A stretch of DNA of 64,000 nucleotides from Enterobacter cloacae (GTDB lineage: Bacteria > Pseudomonadota > Gammaproteobacteria > Enterobacterales > Enterobacteriaceae). The position numbers were made by a program, and so were the translations under genes. Within the stretch, counting starts at the first letter, position 1. Each line of letters begins with the position of its first letter. Shown in pieces: positions 52,272 to 61,592 of this stretch. The DNA is taken from assembly GCF_013375935.1 (NCBI RefSeq), contig NZ_CP056117.1, positions 744,001 through 808,000 on the forward strand. The letters are read 5' to 3'. The notes under the pieces are model-generated. The model was not told where the DNA came from. It did not search any database and saw only the letters and a program-made list of their open reading frames with translations.

Positions 52272-53474
52272 TCATGCATGCGCTTCTTTATACGCTTCAC
52301 GCTGCGGCTGACGAATCGTCGTGGAGAGCGCGAGGGAAATAATCAGCAAGGCAAATATCACGCAGAAGGTCACGTAGAAGCCACCAAACAGCGAGGCAAT
52401 CAGCGAACCGCAAATACTGCCGATACCAAAGCCGAGATAAATCACGCCGTAGTTTTTTGCCAGGTTATTCAGGCCAAAGAACTCGCTCACCAGCGACGGG
52501 AAGACGGTAATGGTGCCGCCAAAGTTAAAGGCCACGCACGCGATTGCCGCAAAGAATGTCGCCTCGTTCAGCGGCGCGAACAGCAGCGCCGCCATGCCCA
52601 CCAGCGAGATAACCTGTCCCAGCGTAATCACGCGGATACGGGCGATTTTGTCAGACAGAATACCCAGGACCAGGCGACCAGAGAGGTTAGCGATGGAGAT
52701 CACCGTCACCGCATTCGCCGCCGTCGCTGCATCCAGCTTCACCATTCCCTGCGCGATATCTTTCGCCACGCCAATAACATACAGACCGCTCATGCAGGCC
52801 GTCAGGAACATCACCGCCAGCATCCAGTACTGCGGTTTACGCATGGACTGCGCGAGGGTGAAATCATTCTCCACCACGCCGTTAACGCTTTTTACCTCCT
52901 GCTGAGGAGCATCTTTCATCAGCGTGGCGCCGAAGAGGATCATGACCAGAACAATCACGCCCCAGATCATAAAGGTTTTCTCAAGCCCTACCGAGGCCAG
53001 CAGTTGGGAGTCGATGAATTTAAAACCAAGGCTGCCCAAACCATATGAACCAATGGCAAAGGCTGAGATGAGCCCTTTACGCTCCGGGAACCACTTCACG
53101 CAGTTGGACAGCGTCAACAGGTAGCCTGCGCCGTCCGCCAGCCCCACCAGCACCCCGGCGCTCAGCCACAGCATCATCAGGTTACTGGAGTGCGCCGTCA
53201 GGAAGAAGCCCACCCCCAGCAGGATGCCGGAGGCCATGGTCACGCGCTTCACGCCGAAGCGCTCCTGCAGTTTACCCGCCACGGAGGAGGAAATTGCTAA
53301 CCCAAGGCTCAGCAGGCCAAAGGAGAACGCCACCTGGCTTATCGGTGCGCCGAGCTTATCGGACAGCGCGCTGTTAAACAGGCTCCAGGTATAGACCGAG
53401 CCCAGTGCAAACTGGGTAACGATGGTGCCGAATAGCGTCAGCCAGCGCGTGCGGTTATAGGTTGATGTGTTCAT
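52272..53474 (-). CDS. yhjX: Major-facilitator transporter YhjX (pyruvate-induced)
   Basis: This 12-helix major-facilitator protein belongs to the oxalate:formate antiporter-like group. I choose ATG 53474 (MNTSTYNRTRWLTLFGTIVTQFALGSVYTW), giving 400 residues against 402 in E. coli. The reading from 53519 adds an unconserved tail. In E. coli yhjX is switched on by the pyruvate-sensing YpdA/YpdB two-component system. The double YpdB-type site is present upstream, so the control is probably the same. The transported substrate is not firmly known. Confidence 0.95.
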   Translation of the reverse strand: MNTSTYNRTRWLTLFGTIVTQFALGSVYTWSLFNSALSDKLGAPISQVAFSFGLLSLGLAISSSVAGKLQERFGVKRVTMASGILLGVGFFLTAHSSNLMMLWLSAGVLVGLADGAGYLLTLSNCVKWFPERKGLISAFAIGSYGLGSLGFKFIDSQLLASVGLEKTFMIWGVIVLVMILFGATLMKDAPQQEVKSVNGVVENDFTLAQSMRKPQYWMLAVMFLTACMSGLYVIGVAKDIAQGMVKLDAATAANAVTVISIANLSGRLVLGILSDKIARIRVITLGQVISLVGMAALLFAPLNEATFFAAIACVAFNFGGTITVFPSLVSEFFGLNNLAKNYGVIYLGFGIGSICGSLIASLFGGFYVTFCVIFALLIISLALSTTIRQPQREAYKEAHA

Positions 53475-53557
53475 GGCAGTTGTCCTGCAAGAGAAATTAA
53501 GGGAATTCGCTGAGGACAACGATACAGAAAACCCTGCAACAGCTGGGGTAAAACGGC

Positions 53558-53588
53558 ATGAGATGCAGGAGAAACGGAATGAAATGCC
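53558..53588 (-). promoter_or_regulatory. YpdB-type double binding site upstream of yhjX
   Basis: Read leftward, GGCATTTCAT (53588-53579), 11 bp, and TGCATCTCAT (53567-53558). E. coli yhjX has a pair of GGCATTTCAT motifs 11 bp apart bound by YpdB. The first copy here is perfect, and the second differs at two positions. The site lies 84 bp before the start codon. Confidence 0.7.
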
Positions 53589-53712
53589 TGGAATCGGGAA
53601 TGAATGACCTTGCCGGGAAAGAAAATGCCCGGATGTGAGTGGACACTATCGCCACAAGCCGCGCCATTATTGTATTAAATATGTTACCGCAGCGTTTAAA
53701 AAAATAACAACC

Positions 53713-54258
53713 CTAAAATCTGGCACTCAATCCCAGGGTATATAAATACTCTTCATCGGCCTGCTGGTTATAGCTTATCTTCGCCCAGGGGTGTAAATCA
53801 CCGTACTGCGTATCGACACGCCACCCCAGCGAGTTAAAGCTGGCATGCCAGAGGGGGTCGGTAAGCGACTGCGTGGTGGTTGTATCACCATACGCATTCA
53901 CCACTACAGGGGCAGAGCCATCATTGCGCCACGCCATGACGGGTCCGGTCGTGAAACGTCCCGCCACGGGAAAATTCCAGCCAACGCTCAGAACGGTTTC
54001 CGCATCCGAACCGGATGGGTCGTTCAGGGCAAACCCCGCAGCATTCTGCGAGCGATTAATACGTTCCGCGAGAATATCTTCATAGCGAGGTTGGTGATCG
54101 GCGTCCCATGTATAGCGTTCTGTCGTATTACTTTGTGCATCTGAAACGATATATTCCTGTTGCCACGCAAAAGCGGTGTTACAAGAAAACAGGCAGGCTG
54201 AGACGCCCACCAGGCCAGAAGCAGCATGGCGACCACTGATTTTTTTTATCATCATCAA
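53713..54258 (-). CDS. yhjY: YhjY-like outer-membrane beta-barrel protein, shortened
   Basis: It is 181 residues. The N-terminus has a signal peptide (about 1-31, ending NTAFA), followed by EYIVSDAQSNTTERYTWDADHQPRYEDILAERI, which resembles E. coli YhjY. It ends LYTLGLSARF, a terminal aromatic strand typical of autotransporter-like barrels. E. coli YhjY is about 230 residues. The barrel part here jumps from WAKISYNQQ to DEEYLYTLG, so roughly 50 residues appear missing in frame. It may be a smaller functional protein or a decayed one. Its function is unknown. Confidence 0.75.
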   Translation of the reverse strand: MMMIKKISGRHAASGLVGVSACLFSCNTAFAWQQEYIVSDAQSNTTERYTWDADHQPRYEDILAERINRSQNAAGFALNDPSGSDAETVLSVGWNFPVAGRFTTGPVMAWRNDGSAPVVVNAYGDTTTTQSLTDPLWHASFNSLGWRVDTQYGDLHPWAKISYNQQADEEYLYTLGLSARF

Positions 54259-54415
54259 AGCGACTCCAGAAAGAGCCGAGTCCGGCGATATATGTCATTG
54301 TTCGAAGAGGTATTAGGGCATATAGCCCTGTATTAACTATTGTCTCTTTAGCAGGCACGTCAAGCCGGGCAGATTGAAATTTTTGCGTTTACCGTATCAG
54401 GAAGGGAGAGAGCCT

Positions 54416-54997
54416 ATGCAACGTTGCGGCTGGGTAAGCCAGGATCAGCTTTATATCGATTATCACGACAGGGAATGGGGCGTACCGGAGACCGACGGTA
54501 AAAAACTGTTTGAGATGATCTGCCTTGAAGGCCAGCAGGCTGGGCTATCGTGGATCACCGTGCTGAAAAAGCGTGAGAACTACCGCAACGCCTTTCACCG
54601 GTTCGATCCGGTTGCCGTTGCGGCAATGGGTGACGAAGACGTGGAAAGGCTGGTTCTGGATGCCGGCATCATCCGCCATCGCGGTAAAATTCAGGCGATT
54701 ATCGGTAACGCGCGGGCTTACCTGGCGATGGAGCAAAACGGCGAACCTTTTTCGGCCTTCGTCTGGTCGTTTGTGGATAACGAGCCGAAGGTAACCCAGG
54801 CCGCCACGCTTGCAGAGATCCCAACCTCGACACCCGCTTCAGATGCCCTGTCAAAAGCGCTAAAAAAACGCGGCTTTAAATTTGTGGGCACCACCATCTG
54901 CTACTCCTTTATGCAGGCCTGCGGGTTAGTCAATGGCCACATCACGGGCTGCTTCTGCCACCCGGAGGGAGAACATGATCCGCAAATGGGAAAGTGA
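54416..54997 (+). CDS. tag: 3-methyladenine DNA glycosylase I
   Basis: It removes 3-methyladenine from DNA in base-excision repair. I choose ATG 54416 (MQRCGWVSQDQLYIDYHDREWG), after the ribosome site GGAAGGGAGAG, giving 193 residues against 187 in E. coli. Zinc ligands are the N-terminal Cys4 and His17 and the C-terminal HITGCFCHP region. The helix-hairpin-helix core is RHRGKIQAIIGNARAYL. It overlaps yiaC by 23 bp. Confidence 0.96.
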   Translation: MQRCGWVSQDQLYIDYHDREWGVPETDGKKLFEMICLEGQQAGLSWITVLKKRENYRNAFHRFDPVAVAAMGDEDVERLVLDAGIIRHRGKIQAIIGNARAYLAMEQNGEPFSAFVWSFVDNEPKVTQAATLAEIPTSTPASDALSKALKKRGFKFVGTTICYSFMQACGLVNGHITGCFCHPEGEHDPQMGK

Positions 54998-55421
54998 GAA
55001 TACCGCCCGGCTTTTAAGCCTGTGGCTTGAGAGCACAACCGAGGCGCACCCGTTTATCGATGCAGGCTACTGGAAAGCGAATGAAGCAATGGTGCGCGAT
55101 GAATACCTTCCCGTTGCCGAAACCTGGGTATGGGAGGAGAACGGCGCCCTGCGTGGCTTTATCAGCGTGATGCAGTCCCAGTTCGTTGGCGCCCTGTTTG
55201 TCGCCCCGGCATTTATCGGAAAGGGTATCGGGCATGCGCTGCTGAACCACGTTCAGCAGCACTACCCGTATTTAACCCTGGAGGTGTATCAGAAAAACGT
55301 GCGGGCGGTGAATTTCTATCATGCTCAGGGTTTTCGCATTGAAGACAGCGCCTGGCAGGATGATACTCAGCACCCGACGTGGATCATGAGCTGGCAGGCG
55401 GATCGAACGCCGTCAGCGTAA
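54975..55421 (+). CDS. yiaC: YiaC, GNAT-family N-acetyltransferase
   Basis: It is 148 residues (E. coli 146), shown in E. coli to be a lysine acetyltransferase. I choose ATG 54975 ([29 protein letters not shown]). The upstream in-frame start lies in tag. The acetyl-CoA pyrophosphate loop is [15 protein letters not shown], and the late motif is [13 protein letters not shown]. It begins within tag and its 3' end overlaps convergent bisC by 38 bp. Confidence 0.94.
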   Translation: MIRKWESENTARLLSLWLESTTEAHPFIDAGYWKANEAMVRDEYLPVAETWVWEENGALRGFISVMQSQFVGALFVAPAFIGKGIGHALLNHVQQHYPYLTLEVYQKNVRAVNFYHAQGFRIEDSAWQDDTQHPTWIMSWQADRTPSA

Positions 55422-57711
55422 GCTCTGGCCCCTGATATTTCTCGACCCATGCCAGCGCCGTATTGCCCGCGCAGCCGTTCCCCAGCTTCGAGCTGGGGAG
55501 ATCTTTGGTCAGCACGTTTACGGCCCCGTTCTTACAAATGCCGCCCTCGTCCAGCGCCAGATCGGGCCATGCGCCCTGATGAATGCAGAAAACGCCAGGG
55601 CGGATCCCGTCACTCACCACGGCACCCGCCAGCACCTGCCCGCGCGCGTTCCAGACGCGAACGATATCGCCGCTGTGGATCCCCCGCGCTTTTGCGTCAT
55701 CGCTATTCAGCACGATCGGCTCACGCCCGGCCACCGCATACTGCTCGCGCAGCGACGAATAGTTGAGCTGGCTGTGCAGACGATGCGCCGGATGGGCTGA
55801 GAGCAGCTGGAGCTGCTCCGGCTGCGCATTGCCATGCCATTCGTCCGGCTCCAGCCACGCTGGGTGCGGCGGGCAGTCCGCATAGCCAAAGCTGGCGATG
55901 CGCTCGCTGTGGATCACAATCTTCCCGCTTTCCGTTTTTAACGGGTGATTCTCCGGGTCGCGACGGAAATCCGCAAAACGTATAAACCGCGCGTTCTGCT
56001 CGCTTTCCGGCATTTCGATAAGCTGATTCGCCTCCCAGAATTCAGCAAACGGCGGCAGCGTCACGCCCTGCGCGGCCCCGCGCTGGCCGGCAATCTGATA
56101 AAACGTTTCCAGCCATTGCAGATCCGTTTTACCTTCGGTGAAACGCTCGCGGCCGCCCGCTTCCCACATTTCGCTCAGGTCGGCAAAGACGTCAAAATCA
56201 TCACGCGCTTCATCCCGTGGAGCGACGACGCGCTTCATCGGCACCATGTGCTGGTTGCTGTAATCCCCGGTCATGGTGAGATCGTTACGCTCGAAAGAGG
56301 TCGTGGCCGGCAGCACGATGTCGGCATGCTTCGCTGATGCGGTCCAGAAGCACTCCGAAATCACCACCAGCTCCGGCTTCTGCCAGGCGCGGATCAGGCG
56401 GTTAGTATCCTGATGATGGGTGAAGTTGGCCCCGCCCGCCCACCAGACAAATTTGATATCCGGGAAATGGCGGTCCTGACCGTTATGCTGATAAAACCCG
56501 CCCGGGTTCTCCAGGGCCTCAACGATGCGCGCCACGGGGATTTTATCTACGGCGTCCACGCCGCCCTGCACCGAGCCCTGCATAGAAGCCAGCACCGCCG
56601 CTTTACGCGTCGGATTGCCGCCGTTCGCAAAGTGATAGGAAAGACCAAAACCGCCGCCCGGCGTGCCAATCTGTCCGAGCATGGCGGCAAGCGTCACCAG
56701 CATCCAGTGCTTCTGCTCGCCAAACTGCTGGCGCTGCATTCCCCAGCCGGACATCAACATCGTTGCATTATTATGGAATAAGACCGCCAGTTCGCGGATT
56801 TTAACCGCCTCTACGCCGCAAATCCCCGCGGCCCACTCTGCCGTTTTGGCGACACCGTCGGATTTGCCCGTCAGATAGTCGGAAAATTTATCGAAACCCG
56901 TGGTGCAGCGCGCGAGAAATGCCGTATCGTGCCAGCCGTTCTCAACCAGCGTATGGGCGATACCCAGCATCATTGCCACGTCGGTACCCATATGCGGCGC
57001 GATCCACTCGGCGCTGTCCCCGAAGAAATCCATGGTTTCAGAGCGCATCGGGTCGATACAGATGATGCGCTTGCCGCTTTTACGCAGCGCATCGAAATAC
57101 CCGATGCCCTGTTCGTCGGACGCATTCCAGGCAATTTTCAGGGTGTTGAGCGGGTTGGCGCTCCACAGCACCACCACCCCGGTATGCTCCAGCACCAGCG
57201 GCCAGCTGGTCTGCTGCTGGTATACCTCATTGCCTCCTACGACATACGGCATGATCGCCTGCGCCGCTCCGGTAGAGTAATCACCCAGATGGCCGGTATA
57301 GCCCCCGGCCAGGCTCATGTAGCGCTGCAGCAGGGTGGCGGCCTTATGCAGCACGCCGTTAGAGCGCCAGCCATACGATCCGGCAAAAATGGACGACGGG
57401 CCGTAGCTGTCGCGGATGCGTTTATGCTGCGAGTGGATCAGCGCCAGCGCGTCGTCCCAGCTTACGCGAACGAATTCATCCTGCCCGCGAATGCCCTGCG
57501 GTTTATCCGGCGAGGCCAGAAAGCCCTTACGCACCATCGGCCAGCGCACGCGGGTTTTGCTGTGAACCTGATCGCGAACGACGGTCTGTAACGAGTTGAG
57601 GTGGCGTGAAGGCAAAGCCCCGCGGGACGACAGCACAGTATCGCCATCAGTTTCGACCAGCATTGGCCCCCAGTGGGCGGCGGTCAGAATGGTTTTGATT
57701 GAGGTGCTCAA
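55384..57711 (-). CDS. bisC: Biotin sulfoxide reductase
   Basis: This molybdopterin (bis-MGD) enzyme of the DMSO-reductase family reduces biotin sulfoxide, and in E. coli also methionine S-sulfoxide. It is 775 residues (E. coli 777). It has no twin-arginine signal, as expected for the cytosolic member. Cofactor segments include [11 protein letters not shown] (with the Mo-ligand Ser), [33 protein letters not shown] and [18 protein letters not shown]. Its 3' end overlaps yiaC. Confidence 0.95.
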   Translation of the reverse strand: MSTSIKTILTAAHWGPMLVETDGDTVLSSRGALPSRHLNSLQTVVRDQVHSKTRVRWPMVRKGFLASPDKPQGIRGQDEFVRVSWDDALALIHSQHKRIRDSYGPSSIFAGSYGWRSNGVLHKAATLLQRYMSLAGGYTGHLGDYSTGAAQAIMPYVVGGNEVYQQQTSWPLVLEHTGVVVLWSANPLNTLKIAWNASDEQGIGYFDALRKSGKRIICIDPMRSETMDFFGDSAEWIAPHMGTDVAMMLGIAHTLVENGWHDTAFLARCTTGFDKFSDYLTGKSDGVAKTAEWAAGICGVEAVKIRELAVLFHNNATMLMSGWGMQRQQFGEQKHWMLVTLAAMLGQIGTPGGGFGLSYHFANGGNPTRKAAVLASMQGSVQGGVDAVDKIPVARIVEALENPGGFYQHNGQDRHFPDIKFVWWAGGANFTHHQDTNRLIRAWQKPELVVISECFWTASAKHADIVLPATTSFERNDLTMTGDYSNQHMVPMKRVVAPRDEARDDFDVFADLSEMWEAGGRERFTEGKTDLQWLETFYQIAGQRGAAQGVTLPPFAEFWEANQLIEMPESEQNARFIRFADFRRDPENHPLKTESGKIVIHSERIASFGYADCPPHPAWLEPDEWHGNAQPEQLQLLSAHPAHRLHSQLNYSSLREQYAVAGREPIVLNSDDAKARGIHSGDIVRVWNARGQVLAGAVVSDGIRPGVFCIHQGAWPDLALDEGGICKNGAVNVLTKDLPSSKLGNGCAGNTALAWVEKYQGPELTLTAFDPPASS

Positions 57712-57875
57712 AGCGTGCGCTCCTGGTTGCGTGCAGGTGTTCCGGCCTTTCGATGAGGCAGTTTAAGGTTTGTGACGAATTTCAGAGTTATGCACTGAAT
57801 TTTCTCCGTATCCGGACGTCATAATCCACTGCCACGTTCGTCGTGGCAAAGAATAAAAAGGATTAAGGAAATAAG

Positions 57876-58538
57876 ATGAAAAAACGCGTACTCGTTATTG
57901 CCGCTCTGGTGAGCGGTGCACTGGCTGTATCTGGCTGCACAACCAACCCTTACTCCGGCGAACGCGAAGCGGGTAAATCCGGCATCGGCGCAGGTATTGG
58001 CTCGCTGGTCGGCGCAGGCGTGGGTGCCCTCTCCTCCTCCAAGAAAGATCGTGGCAAAGGCGCGCTAATTGGCGCAGCAGCAGGCGCAGCGCTGGGCGGC
58101 GGCGTGGGTTATTACATGGATGTGCAGGAAGCGAAGCTGCGTGACAAAATGAAAGGTACGGGCGTGAGCGTCACGCGCAGCGGCGACAACATCATCCTGA
58201 ACATGCCAAATAACGTGACCTTCGACAGCAGCAGCGCAACACTGAAGCCCGCAGGCGCGAATACCCTGACCGGCGTGGCCATGGTGCTGAAAGAGTACAA
58301 CAAGACGGCGGTAAACGTAATTGGCTATACCGACAGCACCGGCGGCCAGGAGCTGAACATGCGCCTGTCGCAGCAGCGTGCCGATTCCGTGGCCAGCTCG
58401 CTGATTACCCAGGGCGTTGAAGCGAACCGCATCCGCACCAGCGGTATGGGTCCGGCTAACCCGATTGCCAGCAACAGCACGGCGGAAGGCAAAGCGCAGA
58501 ACCGTCGCGTTGAGATCACCTTAAGCCCGATTCAGTAG
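57876..58538 (+). CDS. yiaD: YiaD, OmpA-like outer-membrane lipoprotein
   Basis: It is 220 residues (E. coli 219). The signal peptide ends with the lipobox LAVSGC (lipidated Cys21). Residues about 35-85 are glycine-zipper rich (GIGAGIGSLVGAGVGAL; GAAAGAALGGGVGYYMD). The C-terminal OmpA-like domain (about 115-218) has VTFDSSSATLKPAG and GYTDSTGGQELNMRLSQQRA, which bind peptidoglycan. E. coli YiaD multicopy suppresses a bamD mutation. It is divergent from bisC, with a terminator after it. Confidence 0.95.
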   Translation: MKKRVLVIAALVSGALAVSGCTTNPYSGEREAGKSGIGAGIGSLVGAGVGALSSSKKDRGKGALIGAAAGAALGGGVGYYMDVQEAKLRDKMKGTGVSVTRSGDNIILNMPNNVTFDSSSATLKPAGANTLTGVAMVLKEYNKTAVNVIGYTDSTGGQELNMRLSQQRADSVASSLITQGVEANRIRTSGMGPANPIASNSTAEGKAQNRRVEITLSPIQ

Positions 58539-58548
58539 GTGGAAGCAA

Positions 58549-58574
58549 AACGGCAACGTTCGTTGCCGTTTTTA
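58549..58574 (+). terminator. yiaD terminator
   Basis: AACGGCAACG-tt-CGTTGCCGTT (58549-58570) is followed by TTTAG. The stem includes AACG...CGTT ends, with T residues after it. Confidence 0.88.
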
Positions 58575-58582
58575 GCGTTTGC

Positions 58583-58617
58583 GCCCTCTCCCACGGGAGA
58601 GGGTTGGGGTAAGGGCA
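58583..58617. repeat. Palindromic intergenic repeat (yiaD-regulator gap)
   Basis: A single copy, CCCTCTCCCacGGGAGAGGG followed by TTGGGGTAAGGG. A naive start at 58579 in the next gene would translate it (LPRERVGVRA), so it misleads gene callers. Confidence 0.82.
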
Positions 58618-58701
58618 TCAGGCAACACCTTTCATAATGAACCACTTGCCATCGATAATTTTCCCGCTAAGGTATTCTCACTCATTTCAGGGAAATCAGC
58701 G

Positions 58702-59718
58702 ATGCGCAAACCAGCCCGGGCCACCATCAGCGACGTGGCGAAAGCCGCCAGAACCGGTAAAACCAGCATCTCGCGCTACCTCAACGGCGAGAAACACCTG
58801 CTTTCCGATGCCTTGCTGGCGCGTATTGAACAGGCCATTGCCGAACTCGACTACCGTCCCAGCCTTATGGCGCGCGGCCTCAAGCGCGGTCGAACCCGTC
58901 TGATAGGCCTTATTATCGCCGACATCACCAACCCCTACTCCGTTAACGTCCTCAGCGGCATCGAAGCGGCGTGCCGTGAAAAAGGCTTTACCCCGCTGGT
59001 CTGTAATACCAATAACGAGGTTGATCAGGAGCTGCACTACCTCGATCTGCTCCGCAGCTATCAGGTAGAAGGGATCGTGGTGAATGCCGTCGGGATGCGT
59101 GAAGAAGGGTTAAATCGCCTGCAACAGTCGTCCCTGCCAATGGTGCTTATCGACCGTAAAATCCCGGAGTTTGCCTGCGATGTGGTCGGGCTGGATAACA
59201 CCCAGGCCGCCACCACCGCCACCGAGCACCTTATCGAGCAGGGTTTCGAAGCGATTCTGTTCCTGAGCGAACCGCTGGGTATGGTAAACACCCGCCGCGA
59301 CCGTCTGGCGGCGTTTCACGCCACGCTGGCGCGTTATCCCGGCGTAATCGCCGAAAATGCCGAAATCCCCCTGCACGAATCTGGCCAGATGGATAATGCC
59401 CTGCGCCAGTTCCACACCCGCCATCGGGGCATGCGTAAAGCGGTGATCTCCGCTAACGGCGCGCTCACGCTTCAGGTGGCGCGCTCGCTCAAGCGTATTG
59501 GCCTGCACTGGGGCAGCGACATCGGCTTACTCGGCTTCGATGAGCTGGAGTGGGCAGAAATAGCAGGCGTGGGGATTACCACACTCAAGCAACCTACCTG
59601 GCAGATCGGCTATGCCGCTGTTGAACAAGTGGTTCGTCGAATTGAAGGCACCAGCGACGCCGTCCGCGAGCAGGTTTTTTCCGGCGAGCTGATCGTTCGC
59701 GGCTCTACCGCCCGTTAA
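58702..59718 (+). CDS. LacI-family repressor of the 2-ketogluconate genes (PtxS-like)
   Basis: It is 338 residues from ATG 58702 (MRKPARATISDVAKAARTGKTSISRYLNGE). The N-terminal helix-turn-helix with hinge helix (RPSLMARGLKRGRT) is followed by a periplasmic-binding-like effector domain (LIIADITNPYSVNVLSGIEAAC; LLGFDELEWAEIAGVGITTLKQP). It lies 102 bp before kguE in the same direction. In Pseudomonas, kguEKTD is controlled by the LacI-family PtxS with 2-ketogluconate as effector. By position this gene has that role, with the palindrome at 59768 as its likely operator. It is absent from the same place in E. coli. Confidence 0.85.
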   Translation: MRKPARATISDVAKAARTGKTSISRYLNGEKHLLSDALLARIEQAIAELDYRPSLMARGLKRGRTRLIGLIIADITNPYSVNVLSGIEAACREKGFTPLVCNTNNEVDQELHYLDLLRSYQVEGIVVNAVGMREEGLNRLQQSSLPMVLIDRKIPEFACDVVGLDNTQAATTATEHLIEQGFEAILFLSEPLGMVNTRRDRLAAFHATLARYPGVIAENAEIPLHESGQMDNALRQFHTRHRGMRKAVISANGALTLQVARSLKRIGLHWGSDIGLLGFDELEWAEIAGVGITTLKQPTWQIGYAAVEQVVRRIEGTSDAVREQVFSGELIVRGSTAR

Positions 59719-59767
59719 ACTCCCCTTCGTGACAGCGATCATAAATCTGGCATCCTGAACTTTTCTT

Positions 59768-59781
59768 TGGAACCGGTTCCA
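59768..59781. promoter_or_regulatory. Palindromic LacI-type operator at the kguE promoter
   Basis: TGGAACCGGTTCCA is a perfect 14-bp palindrome with the central CG typical of LacI-family operators. It resembles the Pseudomonas PtxS site TGAAACCGGTTTCA. It overlaps a probable -35 TTGGAA (59767-59772), 16 bp before a -10 TAATAC (59789-59794), so binding would block transcription. A second inverted pair GCGTAAT/ATTACGC (59786-59806) lies over the start region. Confidence 0.78.
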
Positions 59782-59820
59782 TCTAGCGTAATACTATCGA
59801 TTACGCGATGGAGTCAGGAA

Positions 59821-60570
59821 ATGAGCAGGAAAATAATGGTGGTCACCGCCGCGTATGGCGCCGACCGTGTGCGTCAGGCGGGCGGACAGCGGGCGATGCT
59901 GCCCGTAATTGCTGCCGCAGGGGCGGATGGCGTCGAGATCCGCCGCGAGCTGTTTTGCAGCGACGAACTGCTGGCGCTGCCTGCGCTTGGCGAGTCCATT
60001 GAACTGCTGGGTTTGCTGGCGTGCTACTCGGCACCGGCGCCCCTGTTTATGCCAGACGGAACCCTCACCCCGGATCTCCCGCGCTATCTTGCCGAAGCCA
60101 GCACGCTGAACGCGCTGTGGCTTAAGGTCTCACTGGGTCATTTCAGCAACAAACAGCCGCTTCACTCCCTGCGCGCGCTGCTGGATGAAAGCGGCATGAC
60201 GCTGGTGGTAGAGAACGATCAGACGGACTGCGGCCAGCTCGCCCCGATGCAGCGCTTCAAGGCCGCCTGTCGGGTGATGTCGCTGCCGGTTACGCTGACG
60301 TTCGATATGGGCAACTGGCTGTGGGTCGGCGACTCTCCGGAAGAGGCCGCGCGCCAGCTGGCTCCGGCCGTCAGCTATATTCACGTCAAAGCCGCCGTCC
60401 CCCACAAGGAGCAGTTCCGCGCCGTTGCCCCGGACCAGAGCGACTCAGGCTGGCGGGATCTGCTTAATCAACTGCCTGCCGACGCCCCGCGCGGTATCGA
60501 GTTTCCGCTCGAAGGGACGGACTTGACCGCCGTTACCCGTCATTACGTCAACCTGCTGCGCGAGGAGTAA
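59821..60570 (+). CDS. kguE: KguE-like sugar isomerase/epimerase (TIM barrel)
   Basis: It is 249 residues from ATG 59821 (MSRKIMVVTAAYGADRVRQAGGQ), 39 bp after the operator. It belongs to the AP-endonuclease-2/xylose-isomerase-like TIM-barrel family. Metal-binding acidic and His positions typical of the group appear in AAGADGVEIRREL, TLVVENDQTD, TFDMGNWLWVGD, SYIHVKAA and GIEFPLEG. It corresponds to KguE of the Pseudomonas ketogluconate operon, whose exact reaction is not settled. It ends 3 bp before kguK. Confidence 0.75.
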   Translation: MSRKIMVVTAAYGADRVRQAGGQRAMLPVIAAAGADGVEIRRELFCSDELLALPALGESIELLGLLACYSAPAPLFMPDGTLTPDLPRYLAEASTLNALWLKVSLGHFSNKQPLHSLRALLDESGMTLVVENDQTDCGQLAPMQRFKAACRVMSLPVTLTFDMGNWLWVGDSPEEAARQLAPAVSYIHVKAAVPHKEQFRAVAPDQSDSGWRDLLNQLPADAPRGIEFPLEGTDLTAVTRHYVNLLREE

Positions 60571-60573
60571 ACC

Positions 60574-61512
60574 ATGCACAAGACGCTGGATGTGATCACT
60601 ATCGGCGAGGCCATGGCAATGTTCGTTGCCACCGAAACGGGCGAGCTGAGCGCGGTTGAACGCTTTATTAAACGCGTGGCAGGCGCAGAGCTGAACGTTG
60701 CAACCGGGCTGGCGCGCCTTGGGCTGAACGTCGGATGGGTGAGCCGCGTGGGGGATGACAGCTTTGGCCATTTCGTTCTCGACTCGCTGAAAAAAGAGGG
60801 GATTGATGCCGAAGGCGTCACGCTCGACGGGCGCTTCCCGACCGGCTTTCAGCTTAAGTCTAAAGTCGAAAATGGAACCGATCCCATCGTGGAATACTTC
60901 CGCAAAGGGTCGGCGGCAAGCCATCTCTCGGTGGAAGATTATCACGCCGACTATTTTGCATGTGCACGCCATCTGCACCTGAGCGGTGTGGCAGCCGCAT
61001 TGTCGGCCAGCTCGTATGAGCTGCTCGATCGTGCCGCGACCACCATGAAGGCTCTGGGTAAGACGATCTCGTTCGATCCTAACCTGCGTCCGGTGCTGTG
61101 GAAAAGCGAGGCGGATATGGTCGAGAAGCTGAATCGTCTGGCATTCCAGGCGGACTGGGTTCTGCCGGGTATAAAAGAGGGAATGATCCTCACGGGCGAA
61201 GGTACGCCGGAAGGCATTGCTGATTTTTATCTCAACAGAGGTGTGAAGGCCGTGGTGCTGAAAACCGGTGCCGACGGCGCATGGTTTAAAACCGCCGACG
61301 GTGAGCAAGGCGCGGTCGCCGCGGTAAAAGTCGACAACGTGGTCGATACCGTGGGCGCTGGCGATGGATTTGCCGTCGGGGTCATCAGTGCCCTGCTGGA
61401 AGGCAAACCGCTGCCGCAGGCCGTGGCGCGTGGCAACAAAATTGGTTCGCTGGCGATTCAGGTGCAGGGCGACAGTGAAGGCCTGCCAACCCGCGCGCAG
61501 CTTAACGACTAA
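60574..61512 (+). CDS. kguK: 2-ketogluconate kinase (PfkB family)
   Basis: It should phosphorylate 2-ketogluconate to 2-keto-6-phosphogluconate. It is 312 residues of the ribokinase/PfkB family, with the N-terminal GEAMAMFVATETGELSAVERF, the Gly-rich AGAELNVATGLARLG and the catalytic loop DTVGAGDGFAVG near the C-terminus. The N-terminus is much closer to Pseudomonas KguK than to E. coli KdgK as I recall them. A role with 2-keto-3-deoxygluconate remains possible. One palindromic repeat separates it from the transporter. Confidence 0.8.
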   Translation: MHKTLDVITIGEAMAMFVATETGELSAVERFIKRVAGAELNVATGLARLGLNVGWVSRVGDDSFGHFVLDSLKKEGIDAEGVTLDGRFPTGFQLKSKVENGTDPIVEYFRKGSAASHLSVEDYHADYFACARHLHLSGVAAALSASSYELLDRAATTMKALGKTISFDPNLRPVLWKSEADMVEKLNRLAFQADWVLPGIKEGMILTGEGTPEGIADFYLNRGVKAVVLKTGADGAWFKTADGEQGAVAAVKVDNVVDTVGAGDGFAVGVISALLEGKPLPQAVARGNKIGSLAIQVQGDSEGLPTRAQLND

Positions 61513-61514
61513 AT

Positions 61515-61564
61515 CCCCTCACCCCGGCCCTCTCCCCAAAGGGGAGAGGGTTAGGGTAAGGGGT
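61515..61564. repeat. Palindromic intergenic repeat (kguK-kguT gap)
   Basis: A full copy: CCCCTCACCCCGGCCCTC, then TCCCCaaaGGGGA, then GAGGGTTAGGGTAAGGGG. It occupies almost all of the 80-bp gap inside the probable operon, where it could lower downstream expression or stabilise the upstream mRNA. Confidence 0.87.
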
Positions 61565-61592
61565 TAACAACCTCAACAACAGAGGCAAGCCT

